Source: Pantoea anthophila (GTDB taxonomy: Bacteria; Pseudomonadota; Gammaproteobacteria; Enterobacterales; Enterobacteriaceae). Taken from it: a stretch of DNA of 64,000 bases. The stretch spans positions 177,245 through 241,244 of the forward strand of contig NZ_VHIZ01000066.1 of NCBI RefSeq assembly GCF_006494375.1. Reading direction: 5' to 3'. Each line of letters opens with the position of its first letter. Position 1 is the stretch's first letter. Made by a program: the position numbers and the translations under genes. Positions 53,381 to 60,678 of this stretch are shown in pieces. The notes beneath the pieces are model-generated. The model was not told the origin of the DNA. It did no database searches and saw nothing but the letters and a program-made list of their open reading frames with translations.

Positions 53381-55186
53381 ATGGAAGGGCAAACGCTGCT
53401 GACCGCCGGGGTGATTTATCTGGTCGCGGCGGTATTAATTGTACCGGTGGCGGCTCGCCTCGGGATTGGTGCTGTACTGGGCTATCTGGTGGCGGGGATC
53501 GCTATCGGCCCGTGGGGATTAGGTTTTATCAGCGACGTCGATGAGATTCTCCATTTCTCGGAACTGGGCGTGGTTTTCCTGATGTTTATTATTGGCCTGG
53601 AGCTGAACCCGGCAAAGCTGTGGGCGCTGCGCCGCTCCATTTTTGGTGTCGGCGCGGCGCAGGTCATCTTCTCTGCGGCGATTCTGGGCGGCCTGCTGTG
53701 GCTGACCGACTTTAGCTGGCAGGCGGCGGTCATCGGCGGCATCGGCCTGGCGATGTCCTCAACCGCGATGGCGCTGCAGCTGATGATGGATAAAGGCATG
53801 AACCGCAGCGAAGCGGGGCAGCTGGGCTTTTCGGTGCTGCTGTTTCAGGATATCGCGGTGATCCCGGCCCTGGCGCTGATTCCGCTGCTGGCGGGCACCG
53901 ACAGCGGCCATATTGACTGGATGAAAGTCGGCATGAAGGTGCTGGCGTTCGCAGGCATGCTGGTGGGGGGACGCTATCTGCTGCGGCCTATCTTCCGCTA
54001 TATCGCCGCATCAGGTGTCCGTGAGGTCTTTACCGCCGCCTCGCTGCTGCTGGTGCTGGGCTCCGCGCTGTTTATGGATGCGCTGGGTCTGTCGATGGCG
54101 CTGGGCACCTTTATCGCGGGGATCCTGCTGGCAGAGAGTGAATACCAGCATGAGCTGGAGGTGGCGATTGACCCTTTCAAAGGGTTGCTGCTGGGCCTGT
54201 TCTTTATTTCCGTTGGCATGGCGCTCAACCTCGGTGTGCTCTATACCCATATTGTGACCATCCTGCTCGGCGTGGTGACGCTGGTGGCGGTGAAAACGCT
54301 GGTGCTCTATCTGCTGGCGCGTATTTATGGCTTACGCAGTTCCGAGCGGCAGCAGTTTGCCGGCGTGCTGAGTCAGGGGGGCGAGTTCGCCTTTGTGCTC
54401 TTTTCCGCGGCCTCTTCGGCGAAGCTCTTCTCCGGCGATCAGCTGCCGATGCTGCTGGTGACCGTCACCCTGTCGATGATGACCACGCCTCTGCTGATGC
54501 AGGGCATTGATCGTCTGCTGGCGCATCGCTTCAATGAGCCCGATGAAGAAGCAGAGAAGCACTTTGTTGAAGACGATCAGCCGCAGGTGATTGTGGTGGG
54601 CTTTGGTCGCTTCGGCCAGGTGGTCGGCCGCTTGCTGATGGCGAACAACAAACGCATCACCGTGCTGGAGCGCGACATCAGTGCGGTAAGCCTGATGCGC
54701 AAATATGGCTACAAGGTCTATTACGGCGACGCCACCGAGCTGGAGTTATTGCGCGCGGCGGGCGCAGCCAGCGCGCAGTCGATTGTGATCACCTGTAATG
54801 AACCGGAAGATGTGATGACCATCGTGCACTTATGCCAGCAGCACTTCCCGCAGCTGCAGATTCAGGCGCGCGCCCGGGGCCGTGTCGAGGCACACGAACT
54901 GCTGCAGGCTGGCGTGACGCAGTTCTCACGTGAAACCTTCTCCAGTGCGCTGGAGCTGGGACGCAAGACGCTGATGTCACTGGGGATGCACCCGCATCAG
55001 GCGCATCGCGCCCAGCAGCATTTCCGCCGGCTCGATATGCGGATGTTGCGTGAACTGATGCCCAGCCTCTCTGAAAGTGCGCAGGCGTCGCGCGTGCGTG
55101 AAGCGCGGCGGGAACTGGAAGATATCTTCCAGCGCGAAATGCAGCGCGAAAAGCGGCAGATCGATGGCTGGGATGATGATCAATAA
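53381..55186 (+). CDS. kefB: Glutathione-gated potassium efflux antiporter KefB
   Basis: KefB releases K+ in exchange for H+, acidifying the cytoplasm to protect against electrophiles such as methylglyoxal; glutathione keeps it shut. The 601-residue product has a CPA2 membrane domain of about twelve helices (ALRRSIFGVGAAQVIFSAA; LGFSVLLFQDIAVIPALAL), then a linker and a cytoplasmic RCK/TrkA-N domain (VIVVGFGRFGQVVGRLL at about 400) with an acidic and basic tail. It directly follows kefG, and yheV follows after 23 bases. Confidence 0.97.
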   Translation: MEGQTLLTAGVIYLVAAVLIVPVAARLGIGAVLGYLVAGIAIGPWGLGFISDVDEILHFSELGVVFLMFIIGLELNPAKLWALRRSIFGVGAAQVIFSAAILGGLLWLTDFSWQAAVIGGIGLAMSSTAMALQLMMDKGMNRSEAGQLGFSVLLFQDIAVIPALALIPLLAGTDSGHIDWMKVGMKVLAFAGMLVGGRYLLRPIFRYIAASGVREVFTAASLLLVLGSALFMDALGLSMALGTFIAGILLAESEYQHELEVAIDPFKGLLLGLFFISVGMALNLGVLYTHIVTILLGVVTLVAVKTLVLYLLARIYGLRSSERQQFAGVLSQGGEFAFVLFSAASSAKLFSGDQLPMLLVTVTLSMMTTPLLMQGIDRLLAHRFNEPDEEAEKHFVEDDQPQVIVVGFGRFGQVVGRLLMANNKRITVLERDISAVSLMRKYGYKVYYGDATELELLRAAGAASAQSIVITCNEPEDVMTIVHLCQQHFPQLQIQARARGRVEAHELLQAGVTQFSRETFSSALELGRKTLMSLGMHPHQAHRAQQHFRRLDMRMLRELMPSLSESAQASRVREARRELEDIFQREMQREKRQIDGWDDDQ

Positions 55187-55209
55187 CCTTTTAAAACAGG
55201 CTGAAGCTC

Positions 55210-55404
55210 ATGCGTAAACGTTTTATTGCTGGTGCGACATGCCCGCACTGCCAGGAGAAGGACACGCTGGCGATGTGGCGTGAAAATAGTGTCGATGTCG
55301 TGGAGTGCGTGAAGTGCGGACATCAGATGCGCGAAGCGGATAAACAGGCGCGCGATCAGGTTCGCACTAACGAGCAGGTTATCGGGATTTTCCATCCCGA
55401 GTAG
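55210..55404 (+). CDS. yheV: Small zinc-ribbon protein YheV
   Basis: A 64-residue protein with two CxxC pairs (Cys11/Cys14 in TCPHC and Cys33/Cys36 in ECVKC), so probably a zinc ribbon. It matches E. coli YheV nearly end to end, including the closing VIGIFHPE. Function is unknown. It is probably co-transcribed with kefGB. Confidence 0.92.
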   Translation: MRKRFIAGATCPHCQEKDTLAMWRENSVDVVECVKCGHQMREADKQARDQVRTNEQVIGIFHPE

Positions 55405-55601
55405 CGAAGTGACGCAGCTTTTTTTACGCTTAAACTTACAGCGGGATTGAATTCCGTTACAATTGACGCCATTAACGCTGTGGTCGCAAGAGAAAGTGAA
55501 ACCCCTCTTGCACTCAGCCCCGAACCTTTCTGGTTGGTGTTATTGCACGCAAGAATAGACCAATGAGACGGGATCTTAGTTCTCAACGGTTAGGAGATAT
55601 C

Positions 55602-56162
55602 ATGAAAGTAGCAAAAGACCTGGTGGTAAGCCTGGCCTATCAGGTACGTACAGAAGACGGCGTGTTAGTTGACGAGTCACCGGTGAGCGCACCGTTAGAC
55701 TATCTGCACGGTCATGGTTCCCTGATTTCTGGTCTGGAAAATGCGCTGGAAAACCACGTTGCCGGCGACAAATTTGACGTGCATATCCCGGCAAACGATG
55801 CTTACGGTCAGTATGACGATAACCTGGTGCAGCGTGTTCCTAAAGATGTCTTCATGGGCGTCGACGAACTGCAGGTTGGTATGCGCTTCCTGGCAGAAAC
55901 CGATCAGGGTCCGGTTCCGGTTGAAATCACCGAAGTGGAAGACGATCACGTCGTGGTTGATGGTAACCACATGCTGGCGGGTCAGAACCTGAACTTCAAC
56001 GTTGAAGTGGTTGCGATTCGTGAAGCGACGCCGGAAGAACTGGCTCACGGCCATGTTCACGGTGCAGACGGTCATCATCATGACCACGATCACGGCCATG
56101 ATCACGACCACGATCACGGTAAAGGCGGTTGTGGCACTGGCGGTTGCGGCTGCAGCCACTAA
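55602..56162 (+). CDS. slyD: FKBP-type isomerase and metallochaperone SlyD
   Basis: SlyD is a cytoplasmic prolyl isomerase and chaperone that also supplies nickel for hydrogenase assembly. The 186-residue product has the FKBP domain (PLDYLHGHGSLISGLENAL) with the inserted IF chaperone domain (VDELQVGMRFLAETDQGPV) and a long metal-binding tail rich in His, Asp and Cys, about residues 146-186 (repeats of HDHDHG, then GCGTGGCGCSH). ATG 55602 follows TAGGAGAT; the frame is open back to 55563. It converges on slyX with a terminator between. Confidence 0.97.
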   Translation: MKVAKDLVVSLAYQVRTEDGVLVDESPVSAPLDYLHGHGSLISGLENALENHVAGDKFDVHIPANDAYGQYDDNLVQRVPKDVFMGVDELQVGMRFLAETDQGPVPVEITEVEDDHVVVDGNHMLAGQNLNFNVEVVAIREATPEELAHGHVHGADGHHHDHDHGHDHDHDHGKGGCGTGGCGCSH

Positions 56163-56177
56163 GTCTGACAACCGGTT

Positions 56178-56206
56178 AAGGCCACCTTCGGGTGGCCTTT
56201 CTTTTG
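56178..56206. terminator. Intrinsic terminator between slyD and slyX
   Basis: AAGGCCACC pairs with GGTGGCCTT around a stable TTCG tetraloop and is followed by a T-rich run on the plus strand. It should end slyD transcripts. Confidence 0.9.
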
Positions 56207-56254
56207 GCGGCTATCCGGCGCTGGCCCGGACGGACAGGGGCCGACAGCGCGCGA

Positions 56255-56473
56255 TCAGTAGTGTGGCGGCGGCGTCTCTTCAGACTGTGAGGCCACCAGT
56301 GAGGTTGCGTTCGCTTTGAGCTTGTCGGTTAAGAGGCGTATCTGCTCACGCATTTTACTCATCTCCAGCTCGTGCTGAACAACGGCGCTGTTCAGCTGCT
56401 CAATGGTCATCTCCTGAAAGGCCAGTTTGCTCTCTAACGTCTCCAGACGCTGTTCCCACTCAGACTGTTGCAT
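56255..56473 (-). CDS. slyX: SlyX family protein
   Basis: A 72-residue protein that is mostly a coiled coil (EQRLETLESKLAFQEMTIEQ, then a second half with the same heptad pattern), ending in the PPHY tail common to SlyX. Function is unknown. It is divergent from fkpA, the E. coli arrangement, and the two share a 269-base upstream region. Confidence 0.92.
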   Translation of the reverse strand: MQQSEWEQRLETLESKLAFQEMTIEQLNSAVVQHELEMSKMREQIRLLTDKLKANATSLVASQSEETPPPHY

Positions 56474-56599
56474 GACCTGTTCCTCTGTTAAGGTGCGACT
56501 CAGGGCGTGATTCTACGACCTGAACGCCAGGAATCACCTGTTTTTTTCATGCCCGAAGGCGTTGCGCTTGAAAAAAGGTGGCGCGGCATCATCTCTGAT

Positions 56600-56627
56600 G
56601 AAACTTCCCGCTGTTATAAAGGTCGGA
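56600..56627 (+). promoter_or_regulatory. Candidate sigma-E promoter of fkpA
   Basis: GAAACTT (56600-56606) and TCGGA (56623-56627) are separated by 16 bases, close to the sigma-E consensus GGAACTT-N16-TCTGA. fkpA is a known sigma-E target in E. coli. The predicted start near 56633 would leave a leader of about 110 bases. Confidence 0.45.
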
Positions 56628-56742
56628 GGTTAACCGGGTAATTACATTGTGGGAGTGTTCGACACTGCCACGTAAAGTTATAGTGTGGACCCTGAAGTCC
56701 GCAATGTTTCCCGAGGTTAGACGCTTCGGTTTTGGAGAATGG

Positions 56743-57588
56743 ATGAAATCACTGTTTAAAGTCACATTGTTAGCTACCACCATGGCTGTTGCGCTGAATG
56801 CTCCGCTGGCTATGGCGGCTGAAACCGCTGCGGCTCCTCAGGCTGCCCCGGCTGCTGCGCCACAGTCTGCGCCTCAGGCACCGAAAAATGCGGCTTTCAA
56901 AGATGAAGACCAGCAGTCAGCCTATGCACTGGGTGCTTCACTGGGTCGCTACATGGACAACTCCCTGAAGGAGCAGGAAAAACTGGGCATCAAACTGGAT
57001 AAGCAGCAGCTGATCGCGGGCGTCCAGGATGCATTCGGTGGCAAGAGCAAACTCTCTGATGAAGAGATTGAGCAGACACTGCAGGCGTTCGAAGGCCGCG
57101 TGAAAGGCGCAGCCTCTGCGAAAATGGAAAAAGATGCGAAAGAGAATGCTGAAAAGGGCACGGCTTACGCGACCAAATTCGCCAAAGAGAGTGGCGTGAA
57201 GAAAACGGAAACCGGCCTGCTCTATAAAGTTGAGAAAGAGGGCAGCGGCGACGCACCAAAAGATAGCGACACTGTGGTGGTTAACTACAAAGGTACCCTG
57301 ATTGATGGTACTGAGTTTGACAACTCTTACACCCGTGGCGAGCCTCTCTCTTTCCGTCTGGATGGCGTCATTCCGGGCTGGACCGAAGGCCTGAAGCACG
57401 TGAAGAAAGGGGGCAAGATCAAGCTGGTCATCCCACCACAGCTGGCTTACGGCAAAAATGGCGTTCCGGGTATTCCGGCTAACTCCACGCTGGTGTTTGA
57501 TGTTGAGCTGCTTGATATCAAACCGGCCCCAAAAGCCGATGAAAAAGCACAGGCGCCTGCGCCTGCTGCCGCAGAAAAAGCGCAGTAA
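56743..57588 (+). CDS. fkpA: Periplasmic FKBP-type isomerase and chaperone FkpA
   Basis: FkpA folds and protects proteins in the periplasm. The 281-residue product has a signal peptide (MKSLFKVTLLATTMAVALN, cleavage near AMA), an Ala/Pro/Gln-rich spacer, an N-terminal dimerisation domain (AYALGASLGRYMDNSLKEQ) and a C-terminal FKBP domain (VVVNYKGTLIDGTEFDNSY; FDVELLDI). A low-complexity Pro/Ala/Lys tail closes it. ATG 56743 follows TTGGAGAATGG; the frame is open back to 56647 but those codons are leader. Confidence 0.97.
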   Translation: MKSLFKVTLLATTMAVALNAPLAMAAETAAAPQAAPAAAPQSAPQAPKNAAFKDEDQQSAYALGASLGRYMDNSLKEQEKLGIKLDKQQLIAGVQDAFGGKSKLSDEEIEQTLQAFEGRVKGAASAKMEKDAKENAEKGTAYATKFAKESGVKKTETGLLYKVEKEGSGDAPKDSDTVVVNYKGTLIDGTEFDNSYTRGEPLSFRLDGVIPGWTEGLKHVKKGGKIKLVIPPQLAYGKNGVPGIPANSTLVFDVELLDIKPAPKADEKAQAPAPAAAEKAQ

Positions 57589-57595
57589 TCTGCTG

Positions 57596-57624
57596 ACCGC
57601 CGCCTCCGGGCGGCGGTTTCATTT
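57596..57624 (+). terminator. Intrinsic terminator after fkpA
   Basis: ACCGCCGCC pairs with GGCGGCGGT around a four-base loop, eight bases past the fkpA stop, followed by TTTCATTT. It separates fkpA from yheO. Confidence 0.8.
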
Positions 57625-57754
57625 CGCCTTCACGACAAACCTCTGGCATAAGCCGACGACATTTGCCAGACTAATGCCTGCCTAATTATCCCAACATTGA
57701 GTCTGCCCATAAGCCGCTGTGACAGGCTCCAGCCATTCAGGGTGATACTCTTCA

Positions 57755-58477
57755 ATGTCTAATCCATTCAATCCGGGTGAACTGAGCGACTTCGATCTTC
57801 TGGAGCAGCGCCCGTTCGAACAAACTGATTACGATATTCTGAAATCGTACGAGGCTGTCGTGGATGGCCTGGCGATGTTGATCGGTTCGCATTGTGAAAT
57901 CGTCCTGCATTCGCTGGAAGATCTTAAGTGTTCAGCCGTTCGCATCGCCAATGGAGAGCACACGGGCCGTAAGGTCGGTTCGCCTATCACCGATCTGGCG
58001 CTGCGGATGCTGCATGATATGCATGGCGCGGACAGTAATGTTTCCCGTGCCTACTTCACGCGCGCCAAAAGCGGCGTGCTGATGAAGTCCGTGACCATCG
58101 CGATTCGTAACCGTCAGCAGCGGGTTATCGGCCTGCTCTGTATCAACATGAATCTTGATGTGCCGTTCTCGCAGATTATGTCGACCTTTATGCCGCCCGA
58201 GATGCAGCAGGTTGACTCCAGCGTTAACTTCGCCAGTTCGGTCGATGACCTGGTTATGCAGACCCTGGAGTTTACGATTGAAGAGGTCAGCGCTGACCGC
58301 AATGTCTCCAACAACGCCAAGAACCGTCAGATTGTGCTCAACCTGTATGAAAAGGGGATCTTCGACATTAAGGATGCCATCAACCAGGTCGCTGACCGGC
58401 TGAACATCTCGAAGCACACCGTCTATCTCTACATCCGCCAGTTTAAAAATGGCGATTTTCAGGGACAGGATCGCTGA
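57755..58477 (+). CDS. yheO: PAS/helix-turn-helix regulator YheO
   Basis: A 240-residue protein with an N-terminal PAS-like (YheO) domain (IGSHCEIVLHSLEDLKCSAV, then VIGLLCINMNLDVPF) and a C-terminal helix-turn-helix (GIFDIKDAINQVADRLNISK, then HTVYLYIRQF). It is presumed to be a DNA-binding sensor; its ligand and targets are not known. Its stop shares one base with the tusD start, so it is co-translated with the tRNA-thiolation genes. Confidence 0.93.
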   Translation: MSNPFNPGELSDFDLLEQRPFEQTDYDILKSYEAVVDGLAMLIGSHCEIVLHSLEDLKCSAVRIANGEHTGRKVGSPITDLALRMLHDMHGADSNVSRAYFTRAKSGVLMKSVTIAIRNRQQRVIGLLCINMNLDVPFSQIMSTFMPPEMQQVDSSVNFASSVDDLVMQTLEFTIEEVSADRNVSNNAKNRQIVLNLYEKGIFDIKDAINQVADRLNISKHTVYLYIRQFKNGDFQGQDR

Positions 58478-58863
58478 TGCGTTACACCCTGCTGGTGACC
58501 GGCCCGGCCTACGGCACGCAACAGGCAACCAGTGCCTGGCTGTTTGCCCGGGCACTGCTGGCGGCGGGTCATCAGCTTGAAAGCGTTTTCTTCTATCGTG
58601 AAGGGGTGCTCAACGCTAACCAGCTGACGGCACCAGCCAGCGACGAGTTTGATCTGGTGCGGGCATGGCAGGCATTGCATCAGGAGCAGGGGGTCGTATT
58701 GAATATTTGTGTGGCGGCCGCACTGCGGCGTGGAATCAGCGACCCGCAGGAGGCAGCTCGTCTGCACCTGGCGGCCAGTAACCTGCAGCCGGGATTTACC
58801 CTGAGCGGGCTGGGTGCGCTGGCCGAAGCGGCGCTGAGCTGTGAACGCATGGTGCAGTTCTGA
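58477..58863 (+). CDS. tusD: Sulfurtransferase complex subunit TusD
   Basis: TusD is the sulfur-carrying subunit of the TusBCD relay that passes persulfide sulfur from TusA to TusE for 2-thiolation of tRNA wobble uridine. The 128-residue DsrE-fold protein keeps the active Cys78 (VLNICVAAAL) at the number known in E. coli. It overlaps yheO and tusC by one base each. Confidence 0.96.
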   Translation: MRYTLLVTGPAYGTQQATSAWLFARALLAAGHQLESVFFYREGVLNANQLTAPASDEFDLVRAWQALHQEQGVVLNICVAAALRRGISDPQEAARLHLAASNLQPGFTLSGLGALAEAALSCERMVQF

Positions 58864-59222
58864 TGAATCGGGTTGCCTTTGTCTTTACCCGTGCGCCCCA
58901 TGGCAGCAGCGCAGGGCGTGAGGGGCTGGATGCCGCACTGGCAACGGGCGCACTCAGCGACGATATCGGCCTGTTCTTTATCGGCGATGGAGTGCTGCAG
59001 CTTAATCTGCAGCAGCAACCTGAACGCATAAAAAGCCGTCACTATGCCGCGACGTTTGGCGTGCTGGCACTTTATGACATTGAGCAGTGCTATCTCTGCC
59101 GGACATCACTGATTGCGCGCGGACTGGACGCTGACGCCGGGCGGCTGCTGGACGTGACGCTACTGGACGCGCCGGAACTGCGCCAGCGGCTGGCCAGCTT
59201 CGATCGCATTCTGACTTTTTAA
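58863..59222 (+). CDS. tusC: Sulfurtransferase complex subunit TusC
   Basis: TusC is a structural subunit of the TusBCD hexamer. The 119-residue DsrF-like protein starts MNRVAFVFTRAPHGSSAGREG, with GLFFIGDGVLQL and the closing FDRILTF. It overlaps tusD by one base and is nine bases ahead of tusB. Confidence 0.96.
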   Translation: MNRVAFVFTRAPHGSSAGREGLDAALATGALSDDIGLFFIGDGVLQLNLQQQPERIKSRHYAATFGVLALYDIEQCYLCRTSLIARGLDADAGRLLDVTLLDAPELRQRLASFDRILTF

Positions 59223-59231
59223 GAGGCGCAA

Positions 59232-59519
59232 ATGCTGCATACTCTGATGCACTCTCCGTCGCACAGCGACCTCGACACGCTGTTATTAATGGCGGAAGCC
59301 GGTGATGATCTGCTGCTGCTACAGGATGGTGTGCTGGCTGCCGTGGCTGGCAGTCGGGCATGGGTTCAGCTGTCAGCCTGCAAAGCGACGCTGTGGGTTC
59401 TGGACGAAGATGTCCAGGCGCGCGGGCTGTCTGGACAAATTTCGACCACTGTGCGGTCCGTAGACTATAATGGCTTTGTCACGCTAACGATCAGGCATCC
59501 GCAACAAATGGTCTGGTAA
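59232..59519 (+). CDS. tusB: Sulfurtransferase complex subunit TusB
   Basis: TusB is the third subunit of the TusBCD complex in tRNA 2-thiouridine synthesis. The 95-residue DsrH-like protein has LDTLLLMAEAGDDLLLLQDG and the C-terminal aromatic end VDYNGFVTLTI. It ends the yheO-tusDCB operon, 125 bases before rpsL. Confidence 0.95.
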   Translation: MLHTLMHSPSHSDLDTLLLMAEAGDDLLLLQDGVLAAVAGSRAWVQLSACKATLWVLDEDVQARGLSGQISTTVRSVDYNGFVTLTIRHPQQMVW

Positions 59520-59541
59520 TCGGCTAAAACCTGGTTATTTC

Positions 59542-59570
59542 TTGACACCCTTTTGACGCAGCCCTAAAAT
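59542..59570 (+). promoter_or_regulatory. Main promoter of the str operon
   Basis: A consensus -35 TTGACA (59542-59547) and a -10 TAAAAT (59565-59570) are 17 bases apart, close to ideal sigma-70 spacing. Transcription should begin near 59577, leaving a leader of about 65 bases before rpsL. Confidence 0.88.
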
Positions 59571-59643
59571 TCTGCCTCCTCGTAATTCTACGAGGCGATT
59601 TATTACGTGTTTACGAAGCAAAAGCAAATCCAGGAGCTATTTA

Positions 59644-60018
59644 ATGGCAACAGTTAACCAGCTGGTTCGCAAACCACGCGTCCGCAAAGTTGCAAAGAGC
59701 AACGTGCCGGCGCTGGAAGCTTGCCCGCAAAAACGTGGCGTTTGTACTCGTGTGTACACCACCACTCCTAAAAAACCTAACTCCGCACTGCGTAAAGTTT
59801 GCCGTGTGCGTCTGACCAACGGTTTTGAAGTGACTTCCTACATCGGTGGTGAAGGTCACAACCTGCAGGAGCACTCCGTGATCCTGATCCGTGGCGGTCG
59901 TGTAAAAGACCTGCCAGGTGTGCGTTACCACACCGTTCGTGGCGCGCTGGACTGCTCAGGTGTTAAAGACCGTAAGCAGGCTCGCTCCAAGTACGGCGTG
60001 AAGAAGCCAAAGGCTTAA
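59644..60018 (+). CDS. rpsL: 30S ribosomal protein S12
   Basis: S12 lies at the decoding centre of the 30S subunit. The 124-residue product keeps lysines at 43 and 88 (counting the start Met; TPKKPNSALRK and GRVKDLPG), the wild-type residues whose change gives streptomycin resistance, so the sequence predicts a sensitive ribosome. Codon use is strongly biased, as expected for a highly expressed gene. It leads the str operon. Confidence 0.99.
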   Translation: MATVNQLVRKPRVRKVAKSNVPALEACPQKRGVCTRVYTTTPKKPNSALRKVCRVRLTNGFEVTSYIGGEGHNLQEHSVILIRGGRVKDLPGVRYHTVRGALDCSGVKDRKQARSKYGVKKPKA

Positions 60019-60114
60019 TGGTTCTCCGTTAAGTAAGGCCAAACGTTTTAAATTAAATGTCAAAATAAACTCATAGAGTTTTGGACAATCCTGAATTAAC
60101 AACGGAGTATTTCC
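60019..60114 (+). promoter_or_regulatory. rpsL-rpsG intercistronic region, expected S7 regulatory site
   Basis: In E. coli ribosomal protein S7 binds the mRNA in this gap and represses translation of the str genes. The gap here is 96 bases, about the E. coli length, and is AT-rich with several short complementary pieces. I did not verify the exact fold, so the function is carried over from the known system. Confidence 0.55.
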
Positions 60115-60585
60115 ATGCCACGTCGTCGCGTCATTGGTCAGCGTAAAATTCTGCCAGATCCTAAGTTCGGATCAGAGCTGCTGGCCAAATTTGTAAATAT
60201 CCTGATGGTAGATGGTAAAAAATCTACTGCAGAATCTATCGTTTATACCGCGCTTGAGACCCTGGCTCAGCGTTCAGGTAAAAACTCCCTGGAAGCCTTT
60301 GAAGTAGCACTGGAAAACGTGCGCCCGACTGTCGAAGTTAAGTCACGTCGCGTTGGTGGTTCTACCTATCAGGTACCAGTTGAAGTCCGTCCGGTTCGTC
60401 GTAATGCCCTGGCAATGCGCTGGATCGTAGATGCTGCTCGTAAACGTGGTGATAAATCAATGGCTCTTCGCCTGGCGAACGAACTTTCTGATGCTGCAGA
60501 GAACAAAGGTACTGCAGTTAAGAAACGTGAAGACGTTCATCGCATGGCAGAAGCCAACAAGGCGTTCGCACACTACCGCTGGTAA
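60115..60585 (+). CDS. rpsG: 30S ribosomal protein S7
   Basis: S7 starts assembly of the 30S head and is the translational repressor of the str operon. The 156-residue product ends ...AEANKAFAHYRW, the short form found in most enterobacteria and E. coli B; E. coli K-12 has a longer tail. A GGAG site (60104-60107) precedes the ATG. fusA follows 93 bases downstream. Confidence 0.99.
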   Translation: MPRRRVIGQRKILPDPKFGSELLAKFVNILMVDGKKSTAESIVYTALETLAQRSGKNSLEAFEVALENVRPTVEVKSRRVGGSTYQVPVEVRPVRRNALAMRWIVDAARKRGDKSMALRLANELSDAAENKGTAVKKREDVHRMAEANKAFAHYRW

Positions 60586-60678
60586 CAGTCGCGTAGTTAT
60601 TGTTAAACCAGCGGGCGCCCAAACGGCCAACCCGCTGGGGTTGACTAATTTTGAACGTCCGAAAAACCGAGGAATAAA

